Shown here one piece after another: positions 1-6,231 of a stretch of DNA of 9,694 bases (position 1 is its first letter; every line of letters starts with the position of its first letter). The stretch comes from an uncultured Bacilli bacterium (GTDB taxonomy: Bacteria > Bacillota_I > Bacilli_A > RF39 > UBA660), in the NCBI GenBank assembly GCA_947631885.1, contig CANRMZ010000032.1:1-9694 (forward strand). Reading direction: 5' to 3'. Under the pieces are notes generated by a model. That model ran no database searches. It saw nothing but the letters and a program-made list of their open reading frames with translations, and was not told the origin of the DNA. Both the position numbers and the translations under genes were made by a program.

Positions 1-12
1 TAATAATAAGAT

Positions 13-46
13 TTAAAAATATAATATAATTAAAAATATAATATAA
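13..46. repeat. Perfect tandem duplication of a 17-bp AT-only unit
   Basis: The unit TTAAAAATATAATATAA occurs at 13-29 and again immediately at 30-46 with no mismatch. Each copy contains TATAAT on the plus strand. It lies in the gene-free stretch 1-180, downstream of the minus-strand cluster. The repeat itself is read directly from the sequence. Whether it is a regulatory element, a slippage product or part of a promoter for a gene left of the window cannot be decided here. Confidence 0.85.
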
Positions 47-50
47 CGAT

Positions 51-64
51 ACAAACCGGTTGGT
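51..64. promoter_or_regulatory. Imperfect 14-bp palindrome with AACCGGTT core (operator-like)
   Basis: AACCGGTT at 54-61 is a perfect 8-bp palindrome. The outer bases at 51, 52, 63 and 64 also pair, with one mismatched pair at 53/62. It is a GC-rich island in an otherwise almost pure AT intergenic region and directly follows the tandem duplication. Such symmetry is typical of dimeric repressor sites, but no regulator or target gene can be assigned. The rest of 1-180 shows no gene and no convincing terminator. Confidence 0.3.
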
Positions 65-180
65 CATTTTGTTAAATTTGTTTGCAATAAAAATCACAAT
101 TATATATAAAACTACAAACTTACTTGCTTAATTATAATATTTAATATGCTATTTTACAAATTAATAGCTCATTATTTACA

Positions 181-777
181 TTATAAATTCAGGATATAAT
201 AGGGATATAAATTAGTTATCTTATTTTTATCATCTACTCCATATATAAAGACTTCTTTATTTAATTTTTTAAACCGCTCAATAAGACTATCACTAGTTAA
301 GTTCATTAAAAGGCACACAAAATCATAACTAAACTCATGATCGGTAGTATTAAGAACATAGTTAAGTACTCCTAATTTATAATGCCGTTTTTTATTAAAG
401 AGTTTTTTAATAACATTATCATAAAAAGATATAACATAAATATTTTTATTTGAGTGACTTTCTAGTTTTTCATGAAGAGTATCTATATTAATAAAAGGAT
501 ACTTGATATCGATAACCATTATTTTATTCGTTTTAATGTTAAGAACATCATCAAGAAGAATAATACCCTCTTTCTTCATAGTTTTATATGAAGTGTTAAT
601 AACTAAATTACCTTTATATAAAGGGTCATGATGAATAACTAGTTTCTTATCTTTACTAGGTCTTACATCACACTCAAAGCCAGCACAATCGGTATCTAAT
701 GCTTTAGTTAATGCCTTTAAACTATTCTCGGGAGCCACACTAGTAAGTCCCCGATGAGCTATAAGTTTATAAAGCAT
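181..777 (-). CDS. Short glycerophosphodiester phosphodiesterase family protein (GDPD)
   Basis: This 198-residue protein belongs to the GDPD TIM-barrel family, whose members hydrolyse glycerophosphodiesters to glycerol-3-phosphate and an alcohol in a metal-dependent reaction. The family signatures are in order: HRG at 8-10 followed by PENS at 16-19, E-C-D at 35-37 (metal ligands), and HHDP at 49-52 with the catalytic-type histidine. The next family motif, usually E-x-K, reads D90-I-K92, a conservative change at a metal-binding position. Typical family members have about 230-250 residues, so the C-terminal part of the barrel is short. No signal peptide or membrane segment is seen, suggesting a cytoplasmic enzyme. 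The ATG is preceded by AGGTGAT three bases upstream. It is the last gene of the minus-strand cluster, 21 bases after the cadherin-like gene. The substrate is unknown. Confidence 0.85.
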   Translation of the reverse strand: MLYKLIAHRGLTSVAPENSLKALTKALDTDCAGFECDVRPSKDKKLVIHHDPLYKGNLVINTSYKTMKKEGIILLDDVLNIKTNKIMVIDIKYPFINIDTLHEKLESHSNKNIYVISFYDNVIKKLFNKKRHYKLGVLNYVLNTTDHEFSYDFVCLLMNLTSDSLIERFKKLNKEVFIYGVDDKNKITNLYPYYILNL

Positions 778-798
778 AATATCACCTAGTAAATGATA

Positions 799-1182
799 TT
801 ATTTTCTTTTAAAAATAATGCAATATAAAAGGATAATAATTAAAAAAGTTAAAGTAGCTATCCCAGGCGTTTTAATATCACTAATAAAACTATCTTTGAT
901 ACTTATATCATCATTTTCTTGCGTTACTTCAATGGCTTTTAGGACCTTTTCTTTATGCACTAAAAAAGTATAAGTTGATACCTCTTCATCATAAACTTCA
1001 ATAATGATATGATTATCACCGCTTGTTAAAAAGTCATTACCATATACTGATACTTTGCCTGTTGCATCATAATCAAAATCCAAATTGTTTTCGCCTTCAT
1101 CTAACTCTATTTCATAATAAAAAACTTCAGGATTAAATTCTGAAGTCATATAGCCATTATATACGATAAAATCCTTAAGCAT
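799..1182 (-). CDS. Small membrane protein with a cadherin-like beta-sandwich domain
   Basis: This protein has 127 residues from the ATG at 1182. A TTG five codons upstream overlaps the hemW stop but has no ribosome site, whereas AAGGATGAT precedes the ATG. Residues about 1-80 follow the pattern of the cadherin-like beta-sandwich family (PF12733): L-x-x-F at the start, a G-x-x-x-x-x-F turn, F-Y-Y-E, a valine-rich strand, then G-x-N-x-I-I-I and a closing Y-T-F-x-V strand. A single hydrophobic helix of about 18 residues sits near the C-terminus and ends in F-K-R-K. There is no N-terminal signal peptide. By the positive-inside rule the basic tail would be cytoplasmic and the acidic beta domain outside, which is unusual without a signal. 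It lies between hemW and the GDPD gene with short gaps. The function is unknown. Confidence 0.7.
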   Translation of the reverse strand: MLKDFIVYNGYMTSEFNPEVFYYEIELDEGENNLDFDYDATGKVSVYGNDFLTSGDNHIIIEVYDEEVSTYTFLVHKEKVLKAIEVTQENDDISIKDSFISDIKTPGIATLTFLIIILLYCIIFKRK

Positions 1183-1193
1183 AGTATCATCCT

Positions 1194-2285
1194 TCAAACT
1201 AATTTAATTAATATTTCATTCATTATATATAGTTTGTCCGGATTTATAAAAATATTACCATCTTTATGGATTAAATCACCTGTTTTAACTAGTTCATCAA
1301 CCGGATACTGATTTTGTAAATTAACATTAAATTTATCATAGAAATGTTTAAGATTAATTCCTTTAGTTTTACGAAGGCCTAGGATTATTTCATAGTCCAT
1401 CATTTCTTTTTCACCAAGCATCTCTTTTTCCATGACATAATTACCACCGATATACTTAGTAAGGCTACGCGTATTAGTATATCTTACTTGAAAAGCGTAA
1501 CCACTTGCTCCAACACCAAAACCATAGTACTCTTCATTATCCCAATAGGTTAGATTGTGTTTGCTTTCATAACCAGGCTTAGCAAAATTACTTACTTCAT
1601 ATTGCTCATAACCTTCACTTTTTAAGGTTTTACGAATTGTTTCATACATTTTAGCGTCTAAGTCTTCATCAATTGCTTCGACTTTTTTGCCATATATTTT
1701 TGTATTAGGCTCAATCATTAAACTATAAGTACTAATGTGAGGAACATCAAGTTTTAAAAATAGTTTTAGATCTTTTTTAAGCATCCGAAGATTTTCATTT
1801 TGTAAAGCATACATTAAGTCAACATTGATATTCGTAAGGCCCTTGGCTTTACACATGTTAATCTTTTGCAAAGCATCATCAAAGTTAGCTTCTCTTTCTA
1901 AGAATTTTAAATTCTCTTCATCAAAAGATTCAATCCCAATACTTATCCGATTTACCCTATTTGCTAGTAATTTATCAACAAGTTTTTCCGAAACGTCAGA
2001 AAGATTACATTCAAAAGTAAATTCTATATTATCATCTAAATGGATTAACTTAACAATTGAAAACAAAAAATCTAACTCTTCATCATCAAGAGCACTAGGA
2101 GTTCCTCCCCCAATATAGATTTTAGATATTGTTTCATCCATATAACGATCTTTAATTTCTTTTTGTAAAGCTATTAAATAATCATGAACCCATTTTTTAT
2201 CATAATAAAACTTACAAAAATCGCAATAAGAACATATTTTTTTACAAAAGGGAATATGGATATATACTGCTTTTATTTCATCCAA
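1194..2285 (-). CDS. hemW: HemW-like radical SAM heme chaperone
   Basis: This 363-residue radical SAM protein belongs to the HemN/HemW family. The cluster-binding cysteines are C14, C18 and C21 (C-x3-C-x2-C, followed by D-F), with an extra C24. The glycine-rich SAM-binding motif GGGTPSAL and the IGIESF strand follow. The short N-terminus and a size near 360-380 residues fit HemW (a heme-trafficking protein, formerly misnamed oxygen-independent coproporphyrinogen oxidase) rather than true HemN. The start is a TTG at 2285, chosen because AGGTGAT lies five bases upstream; no ATG has such support. It sits downstream of lepA as in Bacillus, although an extra HTH gene separates the two here. No heme biosynthesis gene is visible in the window, so its client is unknown. 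Confidence 0.9.
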   Translation of the reverse strand: MDEIKAVYIHIPFCKKICSYCDFCKFYYDKKWVHDYLIALQKEIKDRYMDETISKIYIGGGTPSALDDEELDFLFSIVKLIHLDDNIEFTFECNLSDVSEKLVDKLLANRVNRISIGIESFDEENLKFLEREANFDDALQKINMCKAKGLTNINVDLMYALQNENLRMLKKDLKLFLKLDVPHISTYSLMIEPNTKIYGKKVEAIDEDLDAKMYETIRKTLKSEGYEQYEVSNFAKPGYESKHNLTYWDNEEYYGFGVGASGYAFQVRYTNTRSLTKYIGGNYVMEKEMLGEKEMMDYEIILGLRKTKGINLKHFYDKFNVNLQNQYPVDELVKTGDLIHKDGNIFINPDKLYIMNEILIKLV

Positions 2286-2297
2286 ATAATATCACCT
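2283..2297 (-). promoter_or_regulatory. Ribosome binding site that sets the hemW TTG start
   Basis: On the minus strand AGGTGAT (2297-2291) is followed by five bases and then TTG (2285-2283). The same (A)GGTGAT element precedes four other starts in this cluster, which supports the non-ATG start. Confidence 0.7.
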
Positions 2298-2311
2298 ACT
2301 TAAATTTTTTA

Positions 2312-2740
2312 TTAGCCTTGTTGACTCATTTTAGCTACTTCTTCATCTTGAGCTTTAATCGCTCTTTCCGAAAGATTATTAATGGCATTGGCAATAGTCA
2401 TATGCGAGCATTTATATTCTTTAGCAAGCTGGCGAAGAGGAATTTGTTGATAGACATTTTTAAAACGAGCTTCTAAAGCTTGAGCTTCCGTTAAACAGTT
2501 TTTTCTACGACTTATGCTTCCCGCTTTAGAGCGTGATTCTAAAAGTTCTTTTTGCAAAGTAAGTCTAACACGCATTGCTTTAAATTGATTGTAATATAAA
2601 CTCTTTTCATCGGAAAGCATTTCTAAATATCTTTTAACAGTAGGTCTTGAGCACCCAAAATGATTGGCAGCCTCTGTCATATTATGGCCTTCATCACTTA
2701 CAATGTAATCTACTAATTCATCTAAAAAATTATTTGTCAC
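2312..2740 (-). CDS. Two-HTH DNA-binding regulator, N-terminal domain SpoIIID-like
   Basis: This 142-residue protein has two apparent helix-turn-helix segments. The first (about 20-40, [19 protein letters not shown]) resembles the HTH of the sporulation regulator SpoIIID. It is followed by a basic [11 protein letters not shown] stretch, also reminiscent of the basic tail of SpoIIID. The second (about 101-122, [16 protein letters not shown]) looks like a resolvase or Hin-type HTH. B. subtilis SpoIIID has only about 93 residues and one HTH, so this is at most a relative. The start is GTG, whose GTGA overlaps the TGA stop of lepA by four bases, with GAGG upstream; translational coupling to lepA is likely. 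Standard Bacillus gene order has no gene here. Targets are unknown, and the SpoIIID relationship is inference from motif similarity. Confidence 0.65.
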   Translation of the reverse strand: MTNNFLDELVDYIVSDEGHNMTEAANHFGCSRPTVKRYLEMLSDEKSLYYNQFKAMRVRLTLQKELLESRSKAGSISRRKNCLTEAQALEARFKNVYQQIPLRQLAKEYKCSHMTIANAINNLSERAIKAQDEEVAKMSQQG

Positions 2741-4536
2741 TCTTCATCCTCACTTAATACTGCTAAAAAGGCTTCTTGAGGAACTTCAACAGAGCCAATC
2801 ATCTTCATCCTCTTCTTACCTTCTTTTTGCTTTTCTAATAGTTTTCTTTTTCTTGATACATCGCCACCGTAACATTTAGCAAGGACATTTTTACGCATCG
2901 CGGCAATATTTTCTCGAGCTATAACTTTTGAACCTATACTTGCTTGAATAGGAACTTCAAAGTTTTGTCTTGGAATAAGTTTTCTAAGTTTTTGGGTAAT
3001 ACTTCTTCCTTTACTATAAGCCATTGATTCATGAACAATAAGCGATAAAGCATCGACTACATCACCATTTAATAAAATATCCATCTTAACAAGTTTACTT
3101 TCTTTATAGCCACATATTTCATAATCAAAAGATGCATACCCTTTAGTAGTACTTTTTAATTTATCATAAAAATCATATACGATTTCTCCTAAAGGAATTT
3201 CATAATGGATATTAACTCTATTTTCATTTATATAATCCGTTGTTTTATAAATACCCCTTTTATTTTGGCATAAAGTCATGATAGGGCCAATGAATTCTGA
3301 AGGAGCAATAATATTAGTATAGATATAAGGCTCTTCAATCTTAACTATCTTCGTCTTATCAGGCATCTTGTTTGGTGAATCAATCTCTATTACTTCACCA
3401 CCTGTGAGTGTTACTTTATAGATAACCGATGGTGATGTAGCTATTGTATCTAAGTTAAATTCTCTTTCGAGTCTAGTTAGAATTATATCCATGTGTAAAA
3501 GGCCTAAGAAACCAGTTCTAAAGCCAAAACCTAGAGCTATAGAAGTTTCTGGTTCAATCGTAAGAGAGGCATCATTTAACTTTAATTTTTCTAAAGCTTC
3601 TTTAAGTTCATCATAACGACTAGACTCGGTTGGAAATATACCAGAGAAAACCATTGGCTTCATTTTCTTATAACCCTTTAAGGGCTCGGATGCTGGATTA
3701 TTTGCTAAAGTTATGGTATCACCTACGGCTACTTTAGATATATCTTTAATCGAAGCACAAATATAACCAACCATACCACTTTCTAAACAGTCAAGGCTTT
3801 GATAAGTCATGGTATGAACACCGACTTCAGTAACTTCAAACACGGAACCTGCCGCCATCATCTTAATCTGGTCTTTAACTTTTACTTTACCGCTTACGAT
3901 TTTAACAAGTAAAACTACACCTTTATATGAATCAAAATAACTATCAAAAATTAAAGCTTTTAAAGGAGAATCCTTATCTATTTTCGGAGGCTCTATTTTT
4001 CTTACAACTTCATCAAGAAGTTCTTTAACGCCCTGTCCAGTTTTACCACTTACTAAAAGAATTTCCTCTTCTTTAAAGCCTAAAACATCCATTAACTCTT
4101 TTTTTACTTTAGGCACATCAGCATTAGGCAAATCTATCTTATTTAAAACCGGAATAATTGTTAAATCATCTTCCATAGCAAGATATAAATTGGCAAGGGT
4201 TTGGGCTTCAATACCTTGCGATGCATCAACGACTAAAATAGCTCCTTCGCAGGCTGCTAAAGAACGAGATACTTCATAAGAAAAATCGACATGGCCAGGT
4301 GTATCAATTAGATTTAAAGTATAGTTTTCGCCTTCATAATTGTAATCAAGCTTAACGGTATTAAGCTTAATTGTAATACCTCTTTCCCGCTCTAAATCCA
4401 TACTATCAAGCATTTGATCTTGCATTTGTCTTTTATCTACTAAATGGCAAATTTCCAAGATTCGATCTGCTAAAGTACTTTTACCATGATCAATATGAGC
4501 TATTATTGAAAAATTACGAATATGGGAATTTTCCAT
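2737..4536 (-). CDS. lepA: Elongation factor 4 (LepA), ribosome-associated GTPase
   Basis: This is a full-length LepA/EF4 of 599 residues, the usual family length. It is a translational GTPase that acts on the ribosome and has been linked to back-translocation and to initiation/assembly efficiency. All G motifs are intact: G1 A-H-I-D-H-G-K-S-T at 13-21, G2 R-E-R-G-I-T-I, G3 D-T-P-G-H, G4 N-K-I-D, and an SGKTGQG segment at G5. The typical C-terminal region with [20 protein letters not shown] is also present. An in-frame reading extends four codons upstream through TTG and GTG, but GGTGAT sits four bases before the ATG at 4536, so that start is preferred. The stop overlaps the GTG of the following HTH gene. 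A 49-base gap upstream contains a possible promoter of its own. Confidence 0.97.
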   Translation of the reverse strand: MENSHIRNFSIIAHIDHGKSTLADRILEICHLVDKRQMQDQMLDSMDLERERGITIKLNTVKLDYNYEGENYTLNLIDTPGHVDFSYEVSRSLAACEGAILVVDASQGIEAQTLANLYLAMEDDLTIIPVLNKIDLPNADVPKVKKELMDVLGFKEEEILLVSGKTGQGVKELLDEVVRKIEPPKIDKDSPLKALIFDSYFDSYKGVVLLVKIVSGKVKVKDQIKMMAAGSVFEVTEVGVHTMTYQSLDCLESGMVGYICASIKDISKVAVGDTITLANNPASEPLKGYKKMKPMVFSGIFPTESSRYDELKEALEKLKLNDASLTIEPETSIALGFGFRTGFLGLLHMDIILTRLEREFNLDTIATSPSVIYKVTLTGGEVIEIDSPNKMPDKTKIVKIEEPYIYTNIIAPSEFIGPIMTLCQNKRGIYKTTDYINENRVNIHYEIPLGEIVYDFYDKLKSTTKGYASFDYEICGYKESKLVKMDILLNGDVVDALSLIVHESMAYSKGRSITQKLRKLIPRQNFEVPIQASIGSKVIARENIAAMRKNVLAKCYGGDVSRKRKLLEKQKEGKKRMKMIGSVEVPQEAFLAVLSEDEE

Positions 4537-4540
4537 AGTC

Positions 4541-4546
4541 ATCACC
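4541..4546 (-). promoter_or_regulatory. Ribosome binding site GGTGAT deciding the lepA start
   Basis: GGTGAT on the minus strand lies four bases before the ATG at 4536. This site would be inside the coding sequence if the upstream TTG at 4548 were used, so it argues for the shorter protein. Confidence 0.65.
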
Positions 4547-4553
4547 AAACAAT

Positions 4554-4559
4554 ATTATA
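4554..4559 (-). promoter_or_regulatory. Possible internal promoter (-10 TATAAT) for lepA
   Basis: A perfect TATAAT lies on the minus strand at 4559-4554, in the only sizeable gap of the cluster. Transcription would start near 4547, leaving an 11-base leader that still contains the GGTGAT site. The -35 region at 17-base spacing reads TTTATT and is poor. In DNA this AT-rich a chance TATAAT is possible. Confidence 0.35.
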
Positions 4560-4585
4560 CCTAAAGATAAAAGATAAATAAAGAG

Positions 4586-4912
4586 TTAACCCAAAAACAA
4601 AGCCTTTAAGAAATCCAGAATATTTTTGGAATTATTGGTCAGAATTATCGAAAGTTTATGGGTTATCGTATTGGCACTTTTAGTTAAAAAATTGGAATAA
4701 TCAGGCTTCTCAGGTAAATAATCTTCCATACTAATATCGGCTCCGGCAGCAATATCACTTTCAAACTTTTCAATTTGCTGTTGAGTAAATGTTGTTTTAT
4801 CTCTAATGACTTTATCATAATAACCTGTTTTGTTTAAAGTATATAAAATAACATAGAAACAGAATAACGTAATTAATATCTTTAATATAGGATGAAGTTT
4901 TTTCTTTTTCAT
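4586..4912 (-). CDS. Small membrane protein at the YqxA position between spoIIP and lepA
   Basis: This 108-residue protein has a basic N-terminus (M-K-K-K-K), one membrane helix at about 9-26, a polar middle rich in D, E and Q, and an amphipathic or hydrophobic helix at the C-terminus ending L-F-L-G. This architecture and its location directly between spoIIP and lepA match B. subtilis YqxA, a roughly 110-residue protein of unknown function. I cannot confirm sequence homology without an alignment. The ATG at 4912 overlaps the spoIIP stop as ATGA, and its AGGTGAT ribosome site lies eight bases upstream inside the last codons of spoIIP. Translational coupling to spoIIP is therefore likely, which suggests the two products work in the same process, possibly at the same membrane. 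The function is not known. Confidence 0.75.
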   Translation of the reverse strand: MKKKKLHPILKILITLFCFYVILYTLNKTGYYDKVIRDKTTFTQQQIEKFESDIAAGADISMEDYLPEKPDYSNFLTKSANTITHKLSIILTNNSKNILDFLKALFLG

Positions 4913-5754
4913 ACGGCATTATCACCTAAAGTTATATATTCTTTTAGATATTTAGCTAGAACTTTTAAAGTATTATCTACTTCATCAATATAGTTATAAA
5001 CGCCTCCGACCTCAATCAAAATCGTATTTTTATTAAAATCTTCATTATAAACCCCATCTACGCCTTCGCCTTGCTTTTCCATAATACCCCTGGTAATGGA
5101 AGGATCAAAATCTTTTAACTTATCATTTAAAAAGTTCATAAACTTACTATTTTCTATATAGTTAGGATTTTCAAGTCCTAAGATAAATAATACTTTTGCA
5201 TATTTTTTACCATCAATAATTGTTGTCGTAGCTTCGTAAGGTGCAGCATCCCGGTGTAAATCGATAAAAATCTCTAAATCGGGATAGTTAATTATACTTT
5301 GTTCTAAAAAGTGGCGACTAGCAAGATAGCTTTCATAATAATTCAGATTATTTTCATTCATATATGAGGTTATATCGCCCTCTTCAACAACGGCATAAAC
5401 ACCTTCATCTTCAAGATAAAAAGAAAGCATATGAGCAGCATATACTACATTATAGTCTAAGTTATAACTATTAAGTTTTTGATAAGAATATAATTCTGTT
5501 GGATGCGTATTATAGATATATACCTTATATTTTTTAGGAGTGTTATCATCAACATTAACTACTGGTTTAGATGTATCAAAATCGGGATTAGTAGTAGATG
5601 ATGTATCAATATAAGTATCCGTTAAGAATTTAATATGACCACTTGATAGTTTTATTTTACTGCCAATAAAATAAACTAAAGAAAAAAAGATAGCTAATAA
5701 AGTTAAACGTTTTAAAAATTTAAATTTTTTTCTCTTAAACCTAACCTTTTCCAT
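4909..5754 (-). CDS. spoIIP: SpoIIP-like peptidoglycan amidase/endopeptidase
   Basis: This 281-residue protein resembles stage II sporulation protein P, the membrane-anchored zinc enzyme that cleaves stem peptides and cross-links of peptidoglycan for septal thinning and engulfment. After a basic N-terminus there is one membrane helix (about 15-31), a low-complexity linker, and the catalytic domain. Family motifs are visible: Y-I-Y-N-T-H-P-T-E (H84, E87), D-L-H-R-D-A (H167) and I-E-V-G-G-V-Y-N (E248), which correspond to the zinc-binding and catalytic residues. The start is placed at the ATG at 5754, preceded by GGTGAT three bases upstream. An in-frame reading 16 codons longer has no ribosome site and would begin upstream of the predicted transcript start. 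It heads the minus-strand cluster, divergent from rpsT. In Bacillus, gpr lies between these two; it is absent here. Confidence 0.88.
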   Translation of the reverse strand: MEKVRFKRKKFKFLKRLTLLAIFFSLVYFIGSKIKLSSGHIKFLTDTYIDTSSTTNPDFDTSKPVVNVDDNTPKKYKVYIYNTHPTELYSYQKLNSYNLDYNVVYAAHMLSFYLEDEGVYAVVEEGDITSYMNENNLNYYESYLASRHFLEQSIINYPDLEIFIDLHRDAAPYEATTTIIDGKKYAKVLFILGLENPNYIENSKFMNFLNDKLKDFDPSITRGIMEKQGEGVDGVYNEDFNKNTILIEVGGVYNYIDEVDNTLKVLAKYLKEYITLGDNAV

Positions 5755-5757
5755 GCA

Positions 5758-5763
5758 ATCACC
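5758..5763 (-). promoter_or_regulatory. Ribosome binding site GGTGAT deciding the spoIIP start
   Basis: GGTGAT lies three bases before the ATG at 5754 on the minus strand. The same element and similar spacing precede lepA, hemW and the GDPD gene, which favours this start over the in-frame ATG at 5802. Confidence 0.65.
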
Positions 5764-5771
5764 AACATAAG

Positions 5772-5802
5772 TATATAAATTAAGATTTAAAAAAATTGTC
5801 AA
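5772..5802 (-). promoter_or_regulatory. Candidate promoter of the spoIIP cluster
   Basis: On the minus strand a perfect TTGACA (5802-5797) is followed by T/A-rich DNA with TTTATA at 17-base spacing (5779-5774) or TATATA at 19-base spacing (5777-5772). Transcription would begin around 5765-5767, giving a leader of about 11-13 bases that holds the ribosome site. It looks like a housekeeping-type site. I could not identify a clear sporulation sigma-E promoter, which is what drives spoIIP in Bacillus. Confidence 0.4.
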
Positions 5803-5844
5803 AATATATCATATTTATTAAATAAGGTAAAATTCTAGTTTTTC

Positions 5845-5873
5845 TTGCTTATTTTAGGACTTTTTGGTAAAAT
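5845..5873 (+). promoter_or_regulatory. rpsT promoter
   Basis: TTGCTT (5845-5850), a 17-base spacer, then TAAAAT (5868-5873) preceded by TGG, an extended -10 form. Predicted transcription start is near 5880, giving a leader of about 26 bases with AAGGGAG before the rpsT ATG. The spacing and the position upstream of a highly expressed ribosomal gene support it. Confidence 0.7.
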
Positions 5874-5906
5874 GATATCGTATCAAAAAAAGAAGGGAGA
5901 TTTAAC

Positions 5907-6170
5907 ATGCCTAATATTAAAAGTTCAAAGAAAGCAGTTAAAGTAATTGCGAAGAAAACTTTAAACAATCATGAACCTAAAGCTAGAGTTAAAAATTTAA
6001 TTAAAAATATTGAAAAAGAACTAAGCGAAAATAATATCGAAGCTGCAAATACTTTATATAAAGATTTTCAAAAGGCTTGTGATGATGCCGTTAGTAAAGG
6101 ATTAATTAAAAAGAACACTGCGGATAGAGAAAAATCAAGATTAGCTCAAAAAATTAAAAATGCGAAGTAG
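5907..6170 (+). CDS. rpsT: 30S ribosomal protein S20
   Basis: This 87-residue, strongly basic protein matches ribosomal protein S20 in length and sequence. It begins M-P-N-I-K-S-x-K-K, is helical throughout, and ends with the family signature K-G-x-I-K-K-N-T-A-x-R-x-K-S-R-L. S20 binds 16S rRNA near the 5' domain and helix 44 and is an early assembly protein of the small subunit. The ATG is preceded by AAGGGAG. The gene is monocistronic, with a good promoter upstream and a hairpin terminator that begins inside the last codons. It is divergent from the spoIIP cluster, the same relative placement as in Bacillus, where rpsT faces away from gpr-spoIIP. Confidence 0.97.
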   Translation: MPNIKSSKKAVKVIAKKTLNNHEPKARVKNLIKNIEKELSENNIEAANTLYKDFQKACDDAVSKGLIKKNTADREKSRLAQKIKNAK

Positions 6171-6190
6171 TTTATGACTACTTTTTTCTT
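6165..6190 (+). terminator. rpsT intrinsic terminator overlapping the stop codon
   Basis: AAGTAG (6165-6170) pairs with CTACTT (6178-6183) across a 7-base loop, and the right arm runs directly into a T tract (T6182-T6187, C, TT). The rpsT TAG stop is part of the left arm. The six-pair stem is short, but the U-tract and position are typical. Confidence 0.7.
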
Positions 6191-6201
6191 GCTTTAAAAA
6201 A

Positions 6202-6210
6202 TGATAAAAT
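6202..6210 (+). promoter_or_regulatory. Extended -10 promoter of the transglutaminase-like gene
   Basis: TGATAAAAT (6202-6210) has the TG-n extension in front of TAAAAT. The -35 position at 17-base spacing falls in the T tract of the rpsT terminator and is weak. Predicted start is near 6217, giving a leader of about 15 bases that begins at the AGGAG ribosome site. A promoter is needed here if the preceding terminator works. Confidence 0.5.
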
Positions 6211-6231
6211 ACTTACAGGAGATTAAATTAT

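Noticed and set aside
82..110. Plus-strand TTGCAA, 17 bp, TATAAA promoter-like pair
   Set aside because: It would only drive antisense transcription into the GDPD gene, and such matches are frequent by chance in DNA this AT-rich.
148..168. GCTATT / AATAGC inverted repeat as terminator of the minus-strand cluster
   Set aside because: A six-bp stem with no T tract on the minus strand afterwards; not convincing. No better terminator was seen in 1-180.
1825..2118. A 97-codon plus-strand open frame inside hemW
   Set aside because: It lies wholly antisense to the well-conserved radical SAM gene, has no ribosome site of note and resembles no protein; it is a shadow frame.
4909..5802. Longer spoIIP start 16 codons upstream
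   Set aside because: No ribosome site there, and it would begin upstream of the predicted transcript start and precede the basic-plus-membrane N-terminus with an atypical extension.
5826..5873. GGTAAAAT repeated 40 bases apart upstream of rpsT, suggesting a second promoter
   Set aside because: The first copy has no acceptable -35 hexamer, and the motif is short and AT-rich.
5861..5889. Nine-pair inverted repeat around the rpsT -10 region
   Set aside because: Transcription should start near 5880, so the RNA hairpin cannot form. As DNA it is mostly a T-run facing an A-run.
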